A DNA stretch of 64,000 bases from Alphaproteobacteria bacterium (GCA_018823745.1 JAHJHR010000012.1:620001-684000), one strand, 5' to 3'. Positions 55,333 through 64,000 are shown, counted from the first letter of the stretch. Program-made: numbers and translations. The notes: generated by a model not told the origin, from the sequence alone.

Positions 55333-56103
55333 ATGGCCAGTTTGTATCAGACCCGCCTCCATGCTGGCGAGAGACTAGCACAGGGCCAGGCCGTGGCCCT
55401 GCCGAAGGAGCAGGCGCATTACCTGCGCAGCGTGCTGCGGCTGACGCCCGGCGCCAAAGTGGCGCTGTTCAACGGCCAGGATGGCGAATGGCTGGCGGAG
55501 ATTGCCGATCTCGGCAAATCCTCGGCCATCCTGACCCCGATCCGGCAATTGCGACCGCAGGCCGAGGAACCCGATCTGTGGCTGGTCTTCGCCCCGGTGA
55601 AGCATGCCCGCATCGATTTCCTGGCCGAGAAGGCGACGGAGCTGGGGGTGTCGGCGCTGTGGCCGGTCTTTACCCAGCGCACCATCGTCAGCCGGGTCAA
55701 TGAAGACAGGATGCGCGCCAATGCCATCGAGGCGGCGGAACAGTCGGAACGCCTGACCGTGCCGCAGGTTCTGCCACCGGCGAAGCTGGCGGCGGCGCTG
55801 TCCTCCTGGCCGGCCGACCGGCGGCTGATCGTCTGCGATGAAACCGGCAAGGGGCCACCCGTGTCGCAGGCCCTGGCCGACAATGTCTATTTGAGAAATG
55901 CTGTATTGATCGGGCCGGAAGGCGGGTTCACGGAAACGGAACTTGACGGGTTACGGAAACTGCCTTTTGTTACGCCCGTCAGCCTGGGCCCCCGGGTTCT
56001 GCGCGCTGATACAGCGGCCCTGGCGGCGCTGGCCTGCTTTCAGGCTGTGGCCGGCGACTGGCAGTCCGGGCGTCCGGATTTCAAGGCCGATTTCAATTTA
56101 TAG
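55333..56103 (+). CDS. rsmE: 16S rRNA m3U1498 methyltransferase RsmE
   Basis: 256 residues. N-terminal PUA-like domain ([25 protein letters not shown]), then SPOUT domain with [32 protein letters not shown], the SAM knot [13 protein letters not shown] near 197 and [17 protein letters not shown] near 218. It methylates U1498 in 16S rRNA. Start ATG 55333; the ORF from 55228 overlaps ubiA antisense and has no support. Followed by gshA after 41 nt. Confidence 0.95.
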   Translation: MASLYQTRLHAGERLAQGQAVALPKEQAHYLRSVLRLTPGAKVALFNGQDGEWLAEIADLGKSSAILTPIRQLRPQAEEPDLWLVFAPVKHARIDFLAEKATELGVSALWPVFTQRTIVSRVNEDRMRANAIEAAEQSERLTVPQVLPPAKLAAALSSWPADRRLIVCDETGKGPPVSQALADNVYLRNAVLIGPEGGFTETELDGLRKLPFVTPVSLGPRVLRADTAALAALACFQAVAGDWQSGRPDFKADFNL

Positions 56104-56144
56104 CCGGGTACCGGCAGTTTCTCTCCAGCTCAAGGATCAGCTCG

Positions 56145-57509
56145 ATGTCCCGTCCGCCCGAGAGTCGCGGTGAACCGATCACCGACAAACGGCAGTTGGT
56201 GGAATATATGGAGGGCGGCAGCAAGCCGAAGGCTGACTGGCGCATCGGCACCGAACACGAGAAATTCGCCTATGACCTGAAGACGCTGCAGGCGCTGCCC
56301 TATGAGGGCGAGGCCGGCATCAAGGCGATTCTCGAAGGCATGATGCGCTTCGGCTGGGAGGCGATCCGCGAGGGCGAGACCATCGTTGCCCTGTCGAAGG
56401 ACAAATGCGCCATCACGCTGGAGCCGGGCGGCCAGTTCGAGCTGTCGGGTGCGCCGCTGGAAACCCTGCATCAGACCTGTACCGAGGTGCATGATCATCT
56501 GGCCCAGGTGAAGGAAGTCTGCGGCGAGATCGGGGCCGGCATGATGGGCCTCGGCTTCAACCCGAAATGGCCGCGTGCCGACATCCCCTGGATGCCGAAG
56601 GGCCGCTACAAGATCATGCGCGAGTATATGCCCAAGAAGGGCAATCTCGGCCTCGACATGATGCTGCGCACCTGTACCATCCAGACCAATCTGGATTTCC
56701 TGGATGAAGCTGACATGGTGAAGAAATTCCGTGTCAGCCTGGCTTTGCAGCCGATTGCCACGGCGCTGTTCGCCAATTCGCCCTTCACCGAGGGCAAGCC
56801 GAACGGCTTCCAGAGCTTCCGCAGCCATATCTGGACCGATACCGACCCCGACCGTTGCGGCATCCTGCCCTTCGTCTTCGAGGATGGCATGGGCTTCGAG
56901 CGCTATGTCGACTACATGCTCGATGTGCCGATGTATTTCGTCTACCGCGATGACCAGTATGTCGATGTCTCGGGCCAGTCCTTCCGCGATTTCATGCAGG
57001 GCCGCCTGCCGGGCCGCCCCGGCGAGCTTCCCGGCATGGGCGACTGGGTCGATCACATGACCACCGTCTTCCCGGAAGTCCGCCTGAAGCGCTTCCTGGA
57101 GATGCGCGGCGCCGATGGCGGCCCGTGGCGCCGGATATGCGCCCTGCCGGCTTTCTGGGTCGGGCTGCTCTATGACGATACGGCGCTGAACGCGGCCTGG
57201 GATCTGTGCAAGAGCTGGTCGCTGGCCGATCATCAGGCGCTGCGCGATTCGGTCCCGCGCCTGGGGCTGAAGACGCCGTTCCAGCATGGCACGGTGCGCG
57301 ATATCGCGCTGGAATGCCTGAAGATCGCCCGGGGCGGGCTGCGGGCCCGCGCCTATCGCGATTCGATGGGCGATGACGAGACGCATTTCCTCGATACGCT
57401 GGTTGCCATCGCCCAGTCCGACCGCACCCCGGCGGAGGAATTGCTGGAAGCCTATAACGGCCGCTGGCAGGGCTCCGTCGACCCGGTCTTCAAGGAATAC
57501 GCGTATTAG
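56145..57509 (+). CDS. gshA: glutamate--cysteine ligase, plant/alphaproteobacterial type
   Basis: 454 residues, GCS2-family enzyme that makes gamma-glutamylcysteine, first step of glutathione. Markers: [15 protein letters not shown] (26-40), [23 protein letters not shown] (near 88-110), [25 protein letters not shown] and [16 protein letters not shown] at the end. Length fits the alphaproteobacterial form (about 455). Just downstream of rsmE and probably cotranscribed. It supplies substrate used by the GST at 25.2 kb. Confidence 0.95.
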   Translation: MSRPPESRGEPITDKRQLVEYMEGGSKPKADWRIGTEHEKFAYDLKTLQALPYEGEAGIKAILEGMMRFGWEAIREGETIVALSKDKCAITLEPGGQFELSGAPLETLHQTCTEVHDHLAQVKEVCGEIGAGMMGLGFNPKWPRADIPWMPKGRYKIMREYMPKKGNLGLDMMLRTCTIQTNLDFLDEADMVKKFRVSLALQPIATALFANSPFTEGKPNGFQSFRSHIWTDTDPDRCGILPFVFEDGMGFERYVDYMLDVPMYFVYRDDQYVDVSGQSFRDFMQGRLPGRPGELPGMGDWVDHMTTVFPEVRLKRFLEMRGADGGPWRRICALPAFWVGLLYDDTALNAAWDLCKSWSLADHQALRDSVPRLGLKTPFQHGTVRDIALECLKIARGGLRARAYRDSMGDDETHFLDTLVAIAQSDRTPAEELLEAYNGRWQGSVDPVFKEYAY

Positions 57510-57576
57510 GGGCTGCCTCGCCTGCAAGCGGGCCTGACTGCAACGCTCTTGACCTCTCTGTCAGGCTGCGGCTAGC

Positions 57577-57593
57577 TGTCTGAAATTCAGACC
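57577..57593. promoter_or_regulatory. TGTC-N9-GAC palindrome, site 1 (GntR gene promoter)
   Basis: GTCTGAA-A-TTCAGAC (57578-57592) is a perfect 7+7 palindrome, with T57577 giving TGTC-N9-GACC. It lies 14 nt before the ATG of the GntR-type gene, fitting an autoregulatory operator. Same spacing as sites at 60300 and 61312. Confidence 0.5.
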
Positions 57594-57606
57594 AGTGAAC
57601 GCCCGC

Positions 57607-58353
57607 ATGCACTCCACCGATGTCCGCTTCCAGGAATTGCCGCGCCAGCGCGTCGCTGACCGTATCGCGGCCGAGCTGATGCGCCTGATCGCGCGGGGCG
57701 AGCTGGCGCCGGGCGAGCGCCTGCCGGGGGAACGGCAGCTGGCCGAGATGATGAATGTCAGCCGCGTCTCGGTGCGGGCCGCCTTGCAGCAGTTGAAGGC
57801 GCAGGGGCTGATTGATGCGGTGCAGGGGGGCGGTACGCGGGTGCTGTCCAGCGTCAGTAGCCTCGATGGTCCGCTGACCGAATTGCTGAAGGTGAATGTC
57901 ACCAGCCTGCATGATCTGATGGAAATCCGCGCCGCGCTGGAAGTCTGGGCCGCGCGCCGCGCCGCCAGCCAGGCGACGCCGGAACTGATCGCCCAGCTCT
58001 CGGCTATTCTCGACGCCATGGCCGATGCCTGCCGGTCGCGCACCTTCAAGGCGACCGATGATCTCAGCTTCCATCTGGCCATCGCGCGGGCGACCGGCAG
58101 CGGCGTCTACATGCATATCCTGGAACTGATCCGGGAAATCCTGATCGAGATGATCGCCTTTCACCGCTATGCGCTGTTCTCGACGCCGGAGGATGACGAC
58201 ACGGTGCTGTCCCATCACCGCGCCGTCTTCGCCGGCATCCGGGACCGCGACCCCGAGGCGGCGGGGGCTGCGATGAGCGAGCATCTGAACTGGGTGCTGG
58301 CGCAATACGCCCATGAACGTCAGCGCCGCGATGCGGAGCAGGCGGCAGAGTGA
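57607..58353 (+). CDS. GntR-family regulator, FadR (FCD) subfamily
   Basis: About 248 residues from ATG 57607; an in-frame GTG at 57595 is possible but lies next to the palindrome and neither has an SD. N-terminal winged helix (RVADRIAAELMRLIARGELAPGERLPGERQLAEMMNVSRVSVRAALQQL) and all-helical FCD ligand domain with DLMEIRAALEVWAARRAA, DLSFHLAIARATGSGVYMHIL and the metal-binding His set (HHRAVFAGI). It overlaps the next gene by 4 nt. Likely senses a carboxylate and represses nearby catabolic genes. Confidence 0.9.
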   Translation: MHSTDVRFQELPRQRVADRIAAELMRLIARGELAPGERLPGERQLAEMMNVSRVSVRAALQQLKAQGLIDAVQGGGTRVLSSVSSLDGPLTELLKVNVTSLHDLMEIRAALEVWAARRAASQATPELIAQLSAILDAMADACRSRTFKATDDLSFHLAIARATGSGVYMHILELIREILIEMIAFHRYALFSTPEDDDTVLSHHRAVFAGIRDRDPEAAGAAMSEHLNWVLAQYAHERQRRDAEQAAE

Positions 58354-58922
58354 GCCCGCTGCCGCCAAATGCCTGCCTGCTGCTGATCGATTTGCAGCAG
58401 GCCATCGACGATCCGCGCTGGGCGGCGGCGGGGCCACGCAACAATCCGCGTGCCGAGGCGCATATCGCCCGGCTGCTGGCCGGCTGGCGCCGCACCGCCC
58501 GGCCGGTCATCCATATCCGCCATGATTCGCGCAACCCGGACTCGACCTACCGGCCGGGCCAGCCGGGCCATGACTTCAGGCCGGAAACCCAGCCCGAACC
58601 GGGCGAGAAGATCATCGGCAAGGAAGTGAACAGCGCCTTCATCGGCACCGGGTTGGAGCGTCATCTGCGCCAGCGCGGGATCGAGATGCTGGTCATCGCC
58701 GGTGTCATCACCAACAACTCGGTCGAGGCGACAGTGCGGATGGCCGGCAATCTGTCCTTCGATACCTGGCTGGTCGGCGATGCCTGCTTCACCTTCGCCC
58801 GGCGTGACCTGTCGGGGCGGCTGTGGCGAGCGAAGGAGGTGCATGCCCTGTCGCTCGCCAATCTCGACGGTGAATACTGCACCGTCACCGATACCGCCGC
58901 GATGCTGGCGCGGCTGGGGTGA
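58350..58922 (+). CDS. isochorismatase-like hydrolase with Ser in place of catalytic Cys
   Basis: 190 residues, GTG start overlapping the GntR stop (GTGA). Core fold: CLLLIDLQQ (Asp14), GKEVNSAFIGTGL (Lys91) and IAGVITNNSVEATVRMAGNL, where the usual nucleophilic Cys is Ser124. Cys-less members occur (for example EntB uses other chemistry), so it may hydrolyse a vinyl ether or amide differently, or be inactive. Coupling to GntR and being convergent with the amidase suggests a linked amide-catabolic role. Confidence 0.8.
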   Translation: MSPLPPNACLLLIDLQQAIDDPRWAAAGPRNNPRAEAHIARLLAGWRRTARPVIHIRHDSRNPDSTYRPGQPGHDFRPETQPEPGEKIIGKEVNSAFIGTGLERHLRQRGIEMLVIAGVITNNSVEATVRMAGNLSFDTWLVGDACFTFARRDLSGRLWRAKEVHALSLANLDGEYCTVTDTAAMLARLG

Positions 58923-58923
58923 A

Positions 58924-60282
58924 CTAAGCCCCCAGATAGGTCCCCATCAGCCAGCGGGCATGGCCGGTCACCTTGGCGTCCTCATGCGGGAAGCCGACCA
59001 GCTGCACGCCCAGCGGCATGCCGTCCACGGCCAGAAGCGGCAGGCTCCAGGCCGGTGCGCCGGTGATCGACATGGCAGCGTTCATCGACGGGTTGCCGGT
59101 GCTCTCCAGCCCCTTCGGGGCCGGTCCGGGCGAGGACAGGGTGATGAAACCGTCAGCCTTGCTCTTCAGCGCGGCAAAGGCGGCCCGGATTTTCTCGCGC
59201 CGGGCCAGCATGTCGCGGTAATCCTCCAGCGTCTGCTTCTCGGCATCGGCCAGCCGGCCCAGCATGAAATCGCTCAGCATGCCCGGCCCGCGCTCCCGGT
59301 AGCCCAGCAGCGGCCAGCGCAGCTCGAACATGCAGATGATGATGGACAGCTCCAGCGCCTCGGCGCTCAGCGCCTCATAGGCGGCGACATCGGCATCATC
59401 GGCCTTGCCGATCACCGTGACGCCCTGCTTGCGCAATTCCGCGACCACGCCCTGCAGGGCTTCCTTGCTGGCCTCGTCGGCCTGTGCCCAGCCGGCGGTT
59501 TCCAGCTGGATCAGACGGGCCGGCTTGGCCGGTGCGGCGGGTTCCAGCGCGCCATACAGGCCGGGATGGCCGACATCGCCGCCGGCGATATTGGCGATGT
59601 TCCAGCAGGTCGCCCAGGCATCCTCGATGGAGCCGGCATGGACGCCGATATGGCTCTGGCTCAGGCTGGAATGGCCGCCGCCGCGGTTCAGCGCGCCGAA
59701 AGTCGGCTTGATCGCGACATTGCCGCAATAGCCGGCGGGGCGGATGACAGAGCCGACGACCTGGCTGCCGATAGCGGCGGGCAGCATGCCGGCACCGATG
59801 GCCGCCGCCGAGCCAGAGGAAGAACCGCCGGGAGTGCGGCCGGAATCAATGGGGTTGCGGGTCTTGCCGGGGAAGGAGAAGCCCAGTTCCGTCGTCACCA
59901 GCTTGCCGAGCACCACGGAGCCTGCCTTGCGCAGGCCGCGCACATGGGCGGCATCGCGGCCGGATTCCCAGCCCTTCCAGACCGGGCTGCCCATCTGGGT
60001 CGGCATGTCCATGGTCTCGAACAGATCCTTGATGCCGATCGGCATGCCGTCGATGGTCGAGAGCGGCTTGCCCTCGGCATAGCGCTTGCCCGATTCGTCA
60101 GCGGCCTTGCGCGCGCCGTCGATGTTCAGGACCACGAAGGCCTGCACTTCCGGCTCGCGGGTCTCGATCACATCCAGGCAGCGCTCCAGATAGGCGCGCG
60201 GCGTGTCCTTGCCGTCGCGGAACTTCGCGACCGCATCGTGAAAGGTCAGCAGCTTGAAGGTTTTCGGATCGTATGACGCCAT
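58924..60282 (-). CDS. amidase signature enzyme
   Basis: 452 residues. Ser-cisSer-Lys triad visible: Lys85 in PIGIKDLFET, the Ser-rich GRTPGGSSSGSAAAI (cis-Ser about 154-155) and nucleophile Ser178 in GSQVVGSVIRPAGYCG. It hydrolyses an amide of unknown nature; no GatB/GatC is nearby, so it is not the tRNA amidotransferase. SD GGGAGG lies 8 nt before the ATG; a palindrome sits directly upstream. Stop is 1 nt from the convergent isochorismatase-like gene. Confidence 0.9.
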   Translation of the reverse strand: MASYDPKTFKLLTFHDAVAKFRDGKDTPRAYLERCLDVIETREPEVQAFVVLNIDGARKAADESGKRYAEGKPLSTIDGMPIGIKDLFETMDMPTQMGSPVWKGWESGRDAAHVRGLRKAGSVVLGKLVTTELGFSFPGKTRNPIDSGRTPGGSSSGSAAAIGAGMLPAAIGSQVVGSVIRPAGYCGNVAIKPTFGALNRGGGHSSLSQSHIGVHAGSIEDAWATCWNIANIAGGDVGHPGLYGALEPAAPAKPARLIQLETAGWAQADEASKEALQGVVAELRKQGVTVIGKADDADVAAYEALSAEALELSIIICMFELRWPLLGYRERGPGMLSDFMLGRLADAEKQTLEDYRDMLARREKIRAAFAALKSKADGFITLSSPGPAPKGLESTGNPSMNAAMSITGAPAWSLPLLAVDGMPLGVQLVGFPHEDAKVTGHARWLMGTYLGA

Positions 60283-60299
60283 GGCTCAGCCTCCCTATT

Positions 60300-60316
60300 T
60301 GTCAGATTTGCTGACA
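60300..60316. promoter_or_regulatory. TGTC-N9-GACA palindrome, site 2 (amidase promoter)
   Basis: TGTCAG (60300-60305), ATTTG, CTGACA (60311-60316): perfect 6-bp arms, 17-18 nt before the amidase ATG on the minus strand, just upstream of its SD. Same TGTC-N9-GAC form as sites 1 and 3. Confidence 0.5.
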
Positions 60317-60381
60317 TCTTAAGGGCAGGGCGACCGGATGCCAGCCCCTTCTGGGGCAGGGCAGGAATGCGGGCAGTGGAT

Positions 60382-61287
60382 TTAGCGGGTGGGCCGGCCG
60401 CCGACGGCGCGGGTGATGGTCTGCGCGGCGCGCGCCACCATGTCGCCCAGCTGGCGCAGGCGCGGGTCTGTCATCCGGGCGGACGGGCCGGACAGCGAGA
60501 TCGCGGCCATCGGCTCACCATGCTCGTCATGCACCGTGGCGGCGACGCAGCGCAGCCCGGCGGCGTATTCCTCGTCATCGATGGAATAGCCGCGCTGGCG
60601 GATCGCCGCCAATTCGCGCTGCATGGCCTCGGTCGTGGATATTGTTTTGTCGGTAAATCGCGCCAGCCCCTTGCGAGAGGCGGTGCCGGTCAGCATCCGG
60701 CTGGCCTGATCGTCGGGCAGGGCCGCCAGCAGCGCCTTGCCCATGCCGGAGCAATGCAGCGGCGCACGGCCGCCAGGCCGGGCCAGGACGCGCATCACCT
60801 CGCGGCATTCGACCTGGGCCAGATAGACCAGCTCCGCCGCTTCCAATATGCCCAGATTGACCGATTCGCCGGATTCCTCCATCAGCCGCCGCATATGTGG
60901 CCGGGCGATCTCGACCACGTCGCGGTTGCGCAGGAAGCCATTGCCGACGGTGAAGGCCTGGACGCCGACATGCCACAGCGCGCGTTGCAGATCGTGCTGG
61001 ACGAAGCCCTGCTGCTCCAGGCTCTTCAGCAGCCGGTGCGCGGTGGAGGGCGGCAGGCCGACCCGGTGGGCAAGCTCGCTCAGCGAGGCGCCGCCATCGC
61101 TGTCGGCAATCTCCACCAGCAGGCTCAGCGCACGGGTCAGGGACTGGACATGATTGCCGTCGCGCGTCGTCTTGCCGCTGGCCGGACGGCCGCGCCGGCG
61201 GGTCGGGCTTTCGCTGTCCGGGTCGCTGGTGGTGGGGGAGGGCGGGCTGTCGATCTGCGCCAAATGCTTGGCAATATCCTCGGCCAT
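60382..61287 (-). CDS. IclR-family transcriptional regulator
   Basis: 301 residues. A Ser/Pro/Arg-rich N-terminal tail (about 1-45), winged helix QSLTRALSLLVEIA..LSELAHRVGLPPSTAHRLLKSLEQQGFV (48-95), and effector domain with CSGMGKALLAALPDD and GYSIDDEEYAAGLRCVAATV, diagnostic of IclR ligand binding. Start at 61287. Divergent from the glycerate 2-kinase gene and just downstream of the amidase start; a TGTC-N9-GACA palindrome lies in the divergent promoter. It probably controls glycerate or glyoxylate use. Confidence 0.9.
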   Translation of the reverse strand: MAEDIAKHLAQIDSPPSPTTSDPDSESPTRRRGRPASGKTTRDGNHVQSLTRALSLLVEIADSDGGASLSELAHRVGLPPSTAHRLLKSLEQQGFVQHDLQRALWHVGVQAFTVGNGFLRNRDVVEIARPHMRRLMEESGESVNLGILEAAELVYLAQVECREVMRVLARPGGRAPLHCSGMGKALLAALPDDQASRMLTGTASRKGLARFTDKTISTTEAMQRELAAIRQRGYSIDDEEYAAGLRCVAATVHDEHGEPMAAISLSGPSARMTDPRLRQLGDMVARAAQTITRAVGGRPTR

Positions 61288-61309
61288 CGGGCGGTCCCGC
61301 CATTTTTGC

Positions 61310-61330
61310 CCTGTCGCACGGCATGACAGG
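61310..61330. promoter_or_regulatory. TGTC-N9-GACA palindrome, site 3 (IclR / glycerate kinase divergent promoter)
   Basis: CCTGTC (61310-61315), nine bases, GACAGG (61325-61330): perfect 6-bp arms in the 108-nt space between the IclR and glycerate kinase genes. The distance between half-sites is the same as at 57577 and 60300. Confidence 0.55.
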
Positions 61331-61395
61331 AGGTTTCGTTTCTGTGACCGAGTGTAGCATACTTTGCCCAACGACACGAAAGACCCCACCGGATA

Positions 61396-62691
61396 ATGAC
61401 CCAGAATGCCGACCCTGCCGCCGATCCGCGCGGCTTCCTCCTCGCCTTGTTCAAGACTGCCCGCCGCGCTGCCGATCCGGCTCTGTGCGTGGCTGCCCAT
61501 CTGCCGCCGAAGCCGAAGGGCCGGACCATCGTGGTCGGCGCCGGCAAGGCCGCCGCCGCCATGGCGCATGCGGTCGAGCAGGCCTGGCAAAGCGAGATCA
61601 CCGGCCTCGTCGTCACGCGCTATGGCCATGGCGTGCCCTGCCAGCGCATCGAAGTGGTGGAAGCCAGCCATCCCGTGCCCGATGCTGCCGGCCAGGAGGG
61701 CGCGCGGCGCATGCTGGAGATGGTGCGCGGGCTGGATGCCGATGACCTGGTGCTGTGCCTGATATCGGGCGGGGCCTCGGCACTGCTGGCGCTGCCGGCC
61801 GAAGGCATATCGCTGGATGACAAGCAGGCGGTGACACGCGCACTGCTGAAATCCGGGGCGACCATTGGCGAGATGAATATCCTGCGCAAGCATATGTCGG
61901 CGGTGAAGGGCGGGCGGCTGGCTGCTGCCGCCTGGCCGGCGCGGGTGGTGACGCTGGCGATATCTGACGTGCCGGGCGATGATCTGGCGGTGATCGGCTC
62001 CGGCCCGACCGTGCCGGACCCCAGCAGCTTCGCCGATGCCCGCGCCGTGCTGGCGAAATATGGCGTTACTCCACCCGACTCGATCCGCCGCCATCTCGAA
62101 GCGGCGGTCGAGGAAAGCCCGAAACCGGGGGATGAGCGGCTGTCCCGCACCGAGACGATCCTGGTGGCGAGGCCGCAGGCCTCGCTGGAGGCGGCGGCCG
62201 ATCTGGCCCGCAAGGCCGGGGTGGCGCCGGTCATTCTGGGCGATTCCATCGAGGGCGAGGCGCGCGAGGTTGCAACTGTCATGGCTGGTGTTGCATTCCA
62301 GGTGGCACGGCATGGCCAGCCGGCCCCTGCACCCTGCGTGCTGCTGTCCGGCGGCGAGACGACGGTGACGGTGCGCGGTACGGGCCGTGGCGGGCGCAAT
62401 GTGGAATTCCTGCTCGGCCTGGGCGTGGCGCTGGGTGGCCATGCGGATATCTGGGCGATTGCCGGCGACACGGACGGTATCGATGGCACCGAGGATAATG
62501 CCGGCTCGGTGCTGACCCCGGACAGTATCGCCCGGGCGGCAGCGAAGGGGGTATCGGCGAAGGAAAGACTGGCCGACAATGACGGCTATTCCTACTTCGA
62601 GACTGTCGGCGATCTGGTCATGACCGGACCGACGCTGACCAATGTGAATGATTTCCGGGCGATCCTGGTTTTGCCCGGAACACAAAAATGA
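61396..62691 (+). CDS. gck: glycerate 2-kinase (DUF4147/MOFRL, GckA/TtuD type)
   Basis: 431 residues. N-terminal domain with IVVGAGKAAAAMAHAVEQ and CLISGGASALLALPAEGISLDDKQ (nucleotide loop), AISDVPGDDLAVIGSGPTVPDPS, and the MOFRL domain with VLLSGGETTVTVRGTGRGGRN and GDTDGIDGTEDNAG. Family members phosphorylate D-glycerate at C2; older annotation calls them hydroxypyruvate reductase. Directly precedes pyruvate kinase (10 nt), giving a glycerate to pyruvate route minus enolase. Confidence 0.93.
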   Translation: MTQNADPAADPRGFLLALFKTARRAADPALCVAAHLPPKPKGRTIVVGAGKAAAAMAHAVEQAWQSEITGLVVTRYGHGVPCQRIEVVEASHPVPDAAGQEGARRMLEMVRGLDADDLVLCLISGGASALLALPAEGISLDDKQAVTRALLKSGATIGEMNILRKHMSAVKGGRLAAAAWPARVVTLAISDVPGDDLAVIGSGPTVPDPSSFADARAVLAKYGVTPPDSIRRHLEAAVEESPKPGDERLSRTETILVARPQASLEAAADLARKAGVAPVILGDSIEGEAREVATVMAGVAFQVARHGQPAPAPCVLLSGGETTVTVRGTGRGGRNVEFLLGLGVALGGHADIWAIAGDTDGIDGTEDNAGSVLTPDSIARAAAKGVSAKERLADNDGYSYFETVGDLVMTGPTLTNVNDFRAILVLPGTQK

Positions 62692-62701
62692 GGGGATGAC
62701 C

Positions 62702-64000
62702 ATGCGGCGTCAGCGCAGCACCAAGATTGTCGCGACTTTGGGGCCGGCCTCGGCCACGGCGGAGCAGATCCGGGCCCTGTTCGCTGCCGGGGCCGATGTC
62801 TTCCGGCTGAATTTCAGCCATGGCGCGCATGAGGACCATGCCGAGCGCGTGCGCACCATCCGCGCGCTGGAGGAGGAGACCGGCCGCCCCATCGGAATCA
62901 TGATGGATTTGCAGGGGCCGAAGCTGCGGGTTGGCACTTTTGCCGCCGGCCGGATCGAGCTGCATGCCGGGCGGCATTTCCGGCTCGACCTCGACAAGGC
63001 GCCGGGCGATGACAACCGTGTCTGCCTGCCGCATCCGGAAATTTTCAAGGCGATTGCGCCCGGCGACGCGCTGCTGCTCGACGATGGCAAGATTCAGCTG
63101 AAAGTCCTGGCCTGCGATGCGACCTCCGCCGATACGGAAGTGATCGCCGGCGGGCCGCTATCGGACCGCAAGGGCGTCAACGTGCCCAATGCGGTGCTCG
63201 ATCTGTCGCCGCTGACCGACAAGGACCGCCGCGACCTGGCCTTTGGCCTGGATCTCGGCGTCGACTGGGTGGCGCTGTCCTTCGTGCAGCGGCCCGACGA
63301 CATTGCCGAGGCGCGCAAGCTGATCGCCGGCCGGGCGACCATCATCGCCAAGCTGGAGAAGCCCTCGGCCATCCGCTATCTGAACGAAATCATCGAGATG
63401 ACCGATGCCGTCATGGTGGCGCGTGGCGATCTCGGCGTCGAGATGGCGCCCGAGGATGTGCCCTCGCTGCAGAAGCAGATCGTCCGGGCCTGCCGGATCG
63501 CCGGCAAGCCGGTCATCGTCGCCACCCAGATGCTGGAATCGATGATCGTCGCCCCGGCGCCGACCCGCGCCGAAGCCTCCGACGTGGCGACCGCCGTCTA
63601 TGACGGGGCCGATGCGGTGATGCTGTCGGCCGAATCGGCGGCCGGTAAATACCCGGTCGAATCGGTCGGCATGATGAACCGCATCATCACGCGGGTGGAG
63701 CGCGACAGCCTGTACCGCACTATCATCGACGCCGTGCATGGCACGCCCGACGCCACCGGCCAGGACGCGATCACGGCGGCGGCCCGGCAGGTGGCGGAGA
63801 CAATCTCCGCCGTTGCCATCGTCACCTACACCACCTCCGGCTCGACGACGCTGCGGGCCTCGCGGGAACGGCCGACCGTTCCGATCCTGTGCCTGACCTC
63901 CAAGCAGGAAACCGCCCGCCGGCTGTCCATCGCCTGGGGCGTGCATTCGATGAAGACCCGCGATGCCCGCAATTTCGCCGATATGGTGCAGACCGCGCAG
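62702..64000 (+). CDS. pyk: pyruvate kinase, C-terminus cut off by window edge
   Basis: 433 of about 475 residues are visible. Barrel motifs: STKIVATLGPAS (5-16), RLNFSHG (near 36), MMDLQGPKLRVG (near 67), the catalytic IIAKLEKPSAIRYLNEI (Lys near 222), VMVARGDLGVEMAPEDVP, and VATQMLESMIVAPAPTRAE with AVYDGADAVMLSAESAAGKYP. It makes ATP and pyruvate from PEP. It forms a probable operon with glycerate 2-kinase; the rest lies outside the window. Confidence 0.97.
   Translation, partial: MRRQRSTKIVATLGPASATAEQIRALFAAGADVFRLNFSHGAHEDHAERVRTIRALEEETGRPIGIMMDLQGPKLRVGTFAAGRIELHAGRHFRLDLDKAPGDDNRVCLPHPEIFKAIAPGDALLLDDGKIQLKVLACDATSADTEVIAGGPLSDRKGVNVPNAVLDLSPLTDKDRRDLAFGLDLGVDWVALSFVQRPDDIAEARKLIAGRATIIAKLEKPSAIRYLNEIIEMTDAVMVARGDLGVEMAPEDVPSLQKQIVRACRIAGKPVIVATQMLESMIVAPAPTRAEASDVATAVYDGADAVMLSAESAAGKYPVESVGMMNRIITRVERDSLYRTIIDAVHGTPDATGQDAITAAARQVAETISAVAIVTYTTSGSTTLRASRERPTVPILCLTSKQETARRLSIAWGVHSMKTRDARNFADMVQTAQ

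Overview
This is a contiguous stretch of a GC-rich (roughly two-thirds G+C by eye) alphaproteobacterial chromosome, most likely Rhodospirillales-type. The reasons are the gene content and order: an sdhCDAB / mdh / sucCDAB-lpd supercluster with zapE inside it, an ffs-dnaX-ybaB cluster, plant-type GshA, CycM-like membrane cytochrome c next to kdsB-pheA, an ETF-beta lysine methyltransferase, DUF4170, and yej-type peptide transport. The exact genus cannot be read from the sequence. About 60 genes are recognisable. Most belong to central or housekeeping metabolism, and there is no prophage, IS element, CRISPR array, rRNA or tRNA that I can see.

Layout. 1-3.8 kb: a partial SDR dehydrogenase, a SIMPL-like secreted protein and pdxY (minus strand), a CitE-like CoA-ester lyase (plus) and a secreted pentapeptide-repeat protein (minus). 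3.76-4.74 kb: a 1-kb gene-free region with a 14-bp inverted repeat, an AT-rich block and DnaA-box-like sites. 4.7-18.6 kb: almost a complete oxidative TCA arm in one direction (succinate dehydrogenase, malate dehydrogenase, succinyl-CoA synthetase, 2-oxoglutarate dehydrogenase), with intrinsic terminators after sdhB and lpd. 18.7-18.9 kb: two palindromic dispersed elements whose inverted partners lie at 42.5 and 51.0 kb. 19-24 kb: trkH plus an SLC13/RCK transporter, and a MATE exporter. 24-29.8 kb: an orphan TAXI solute-binding protein, a glutathione transferase, an M17 aminopeptidase, MarR-BrkB, and GhrA-like reductase. 29.9-35.6 kb: the yejABEF peptide ABC importer. 35.8-42.5 kb: hisN, cytochrome c, kdsB, pheA, nudC, 4.5S RNA, dnaX, ybaB. 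42.7-47.8 kb: a degenerate EAL-type protein divergent from a Wza-like lipoprotein, a Wzc-like co-polymerase/ATPase and a PPP-family phosphatase. 47.84-48.17 kb: an AT-rich foreign island carrying an Mrr_N-like winged-helix protein. 48.2-57.5 kb: DUF4170, ubiD, GNAT, LysE, pmbA, ETF-beta methyltransferase, ubiA, rsmE, gshA. 57.6-64 kb: a GntR regulator with an isochorismatase-like protein, an amidase, an IclR regulator, glycerate 2-kinase and partial pyruvate kinase.

How they fit together. The TCA block supplies succinate to malate to oxaloacetate and 2-oxoglutarate to succinate, with ubiD/ubiA contributing to the quinone that accepts SdhABCD electrons. The right-hand end forms a glycerate to 2-phosphoglycerate to pyruvate route that appears to be under IclR/GntR control. 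Three palindromes with the same TGTC-N9-GAC spacing sit at the control points of that region.

Most interesting leads: the origin-like region in front of sdhC; a hairpin that would bridge the ribosome-binding site and start codon of sucA; paired-hairpin repeats with compensatory base changes; the EPS-type export trio with an unusual phosphatase partner and a divergent degenerate EAL protein; and the AT-rich island that appears to have replaced the 3' end of a host gene.
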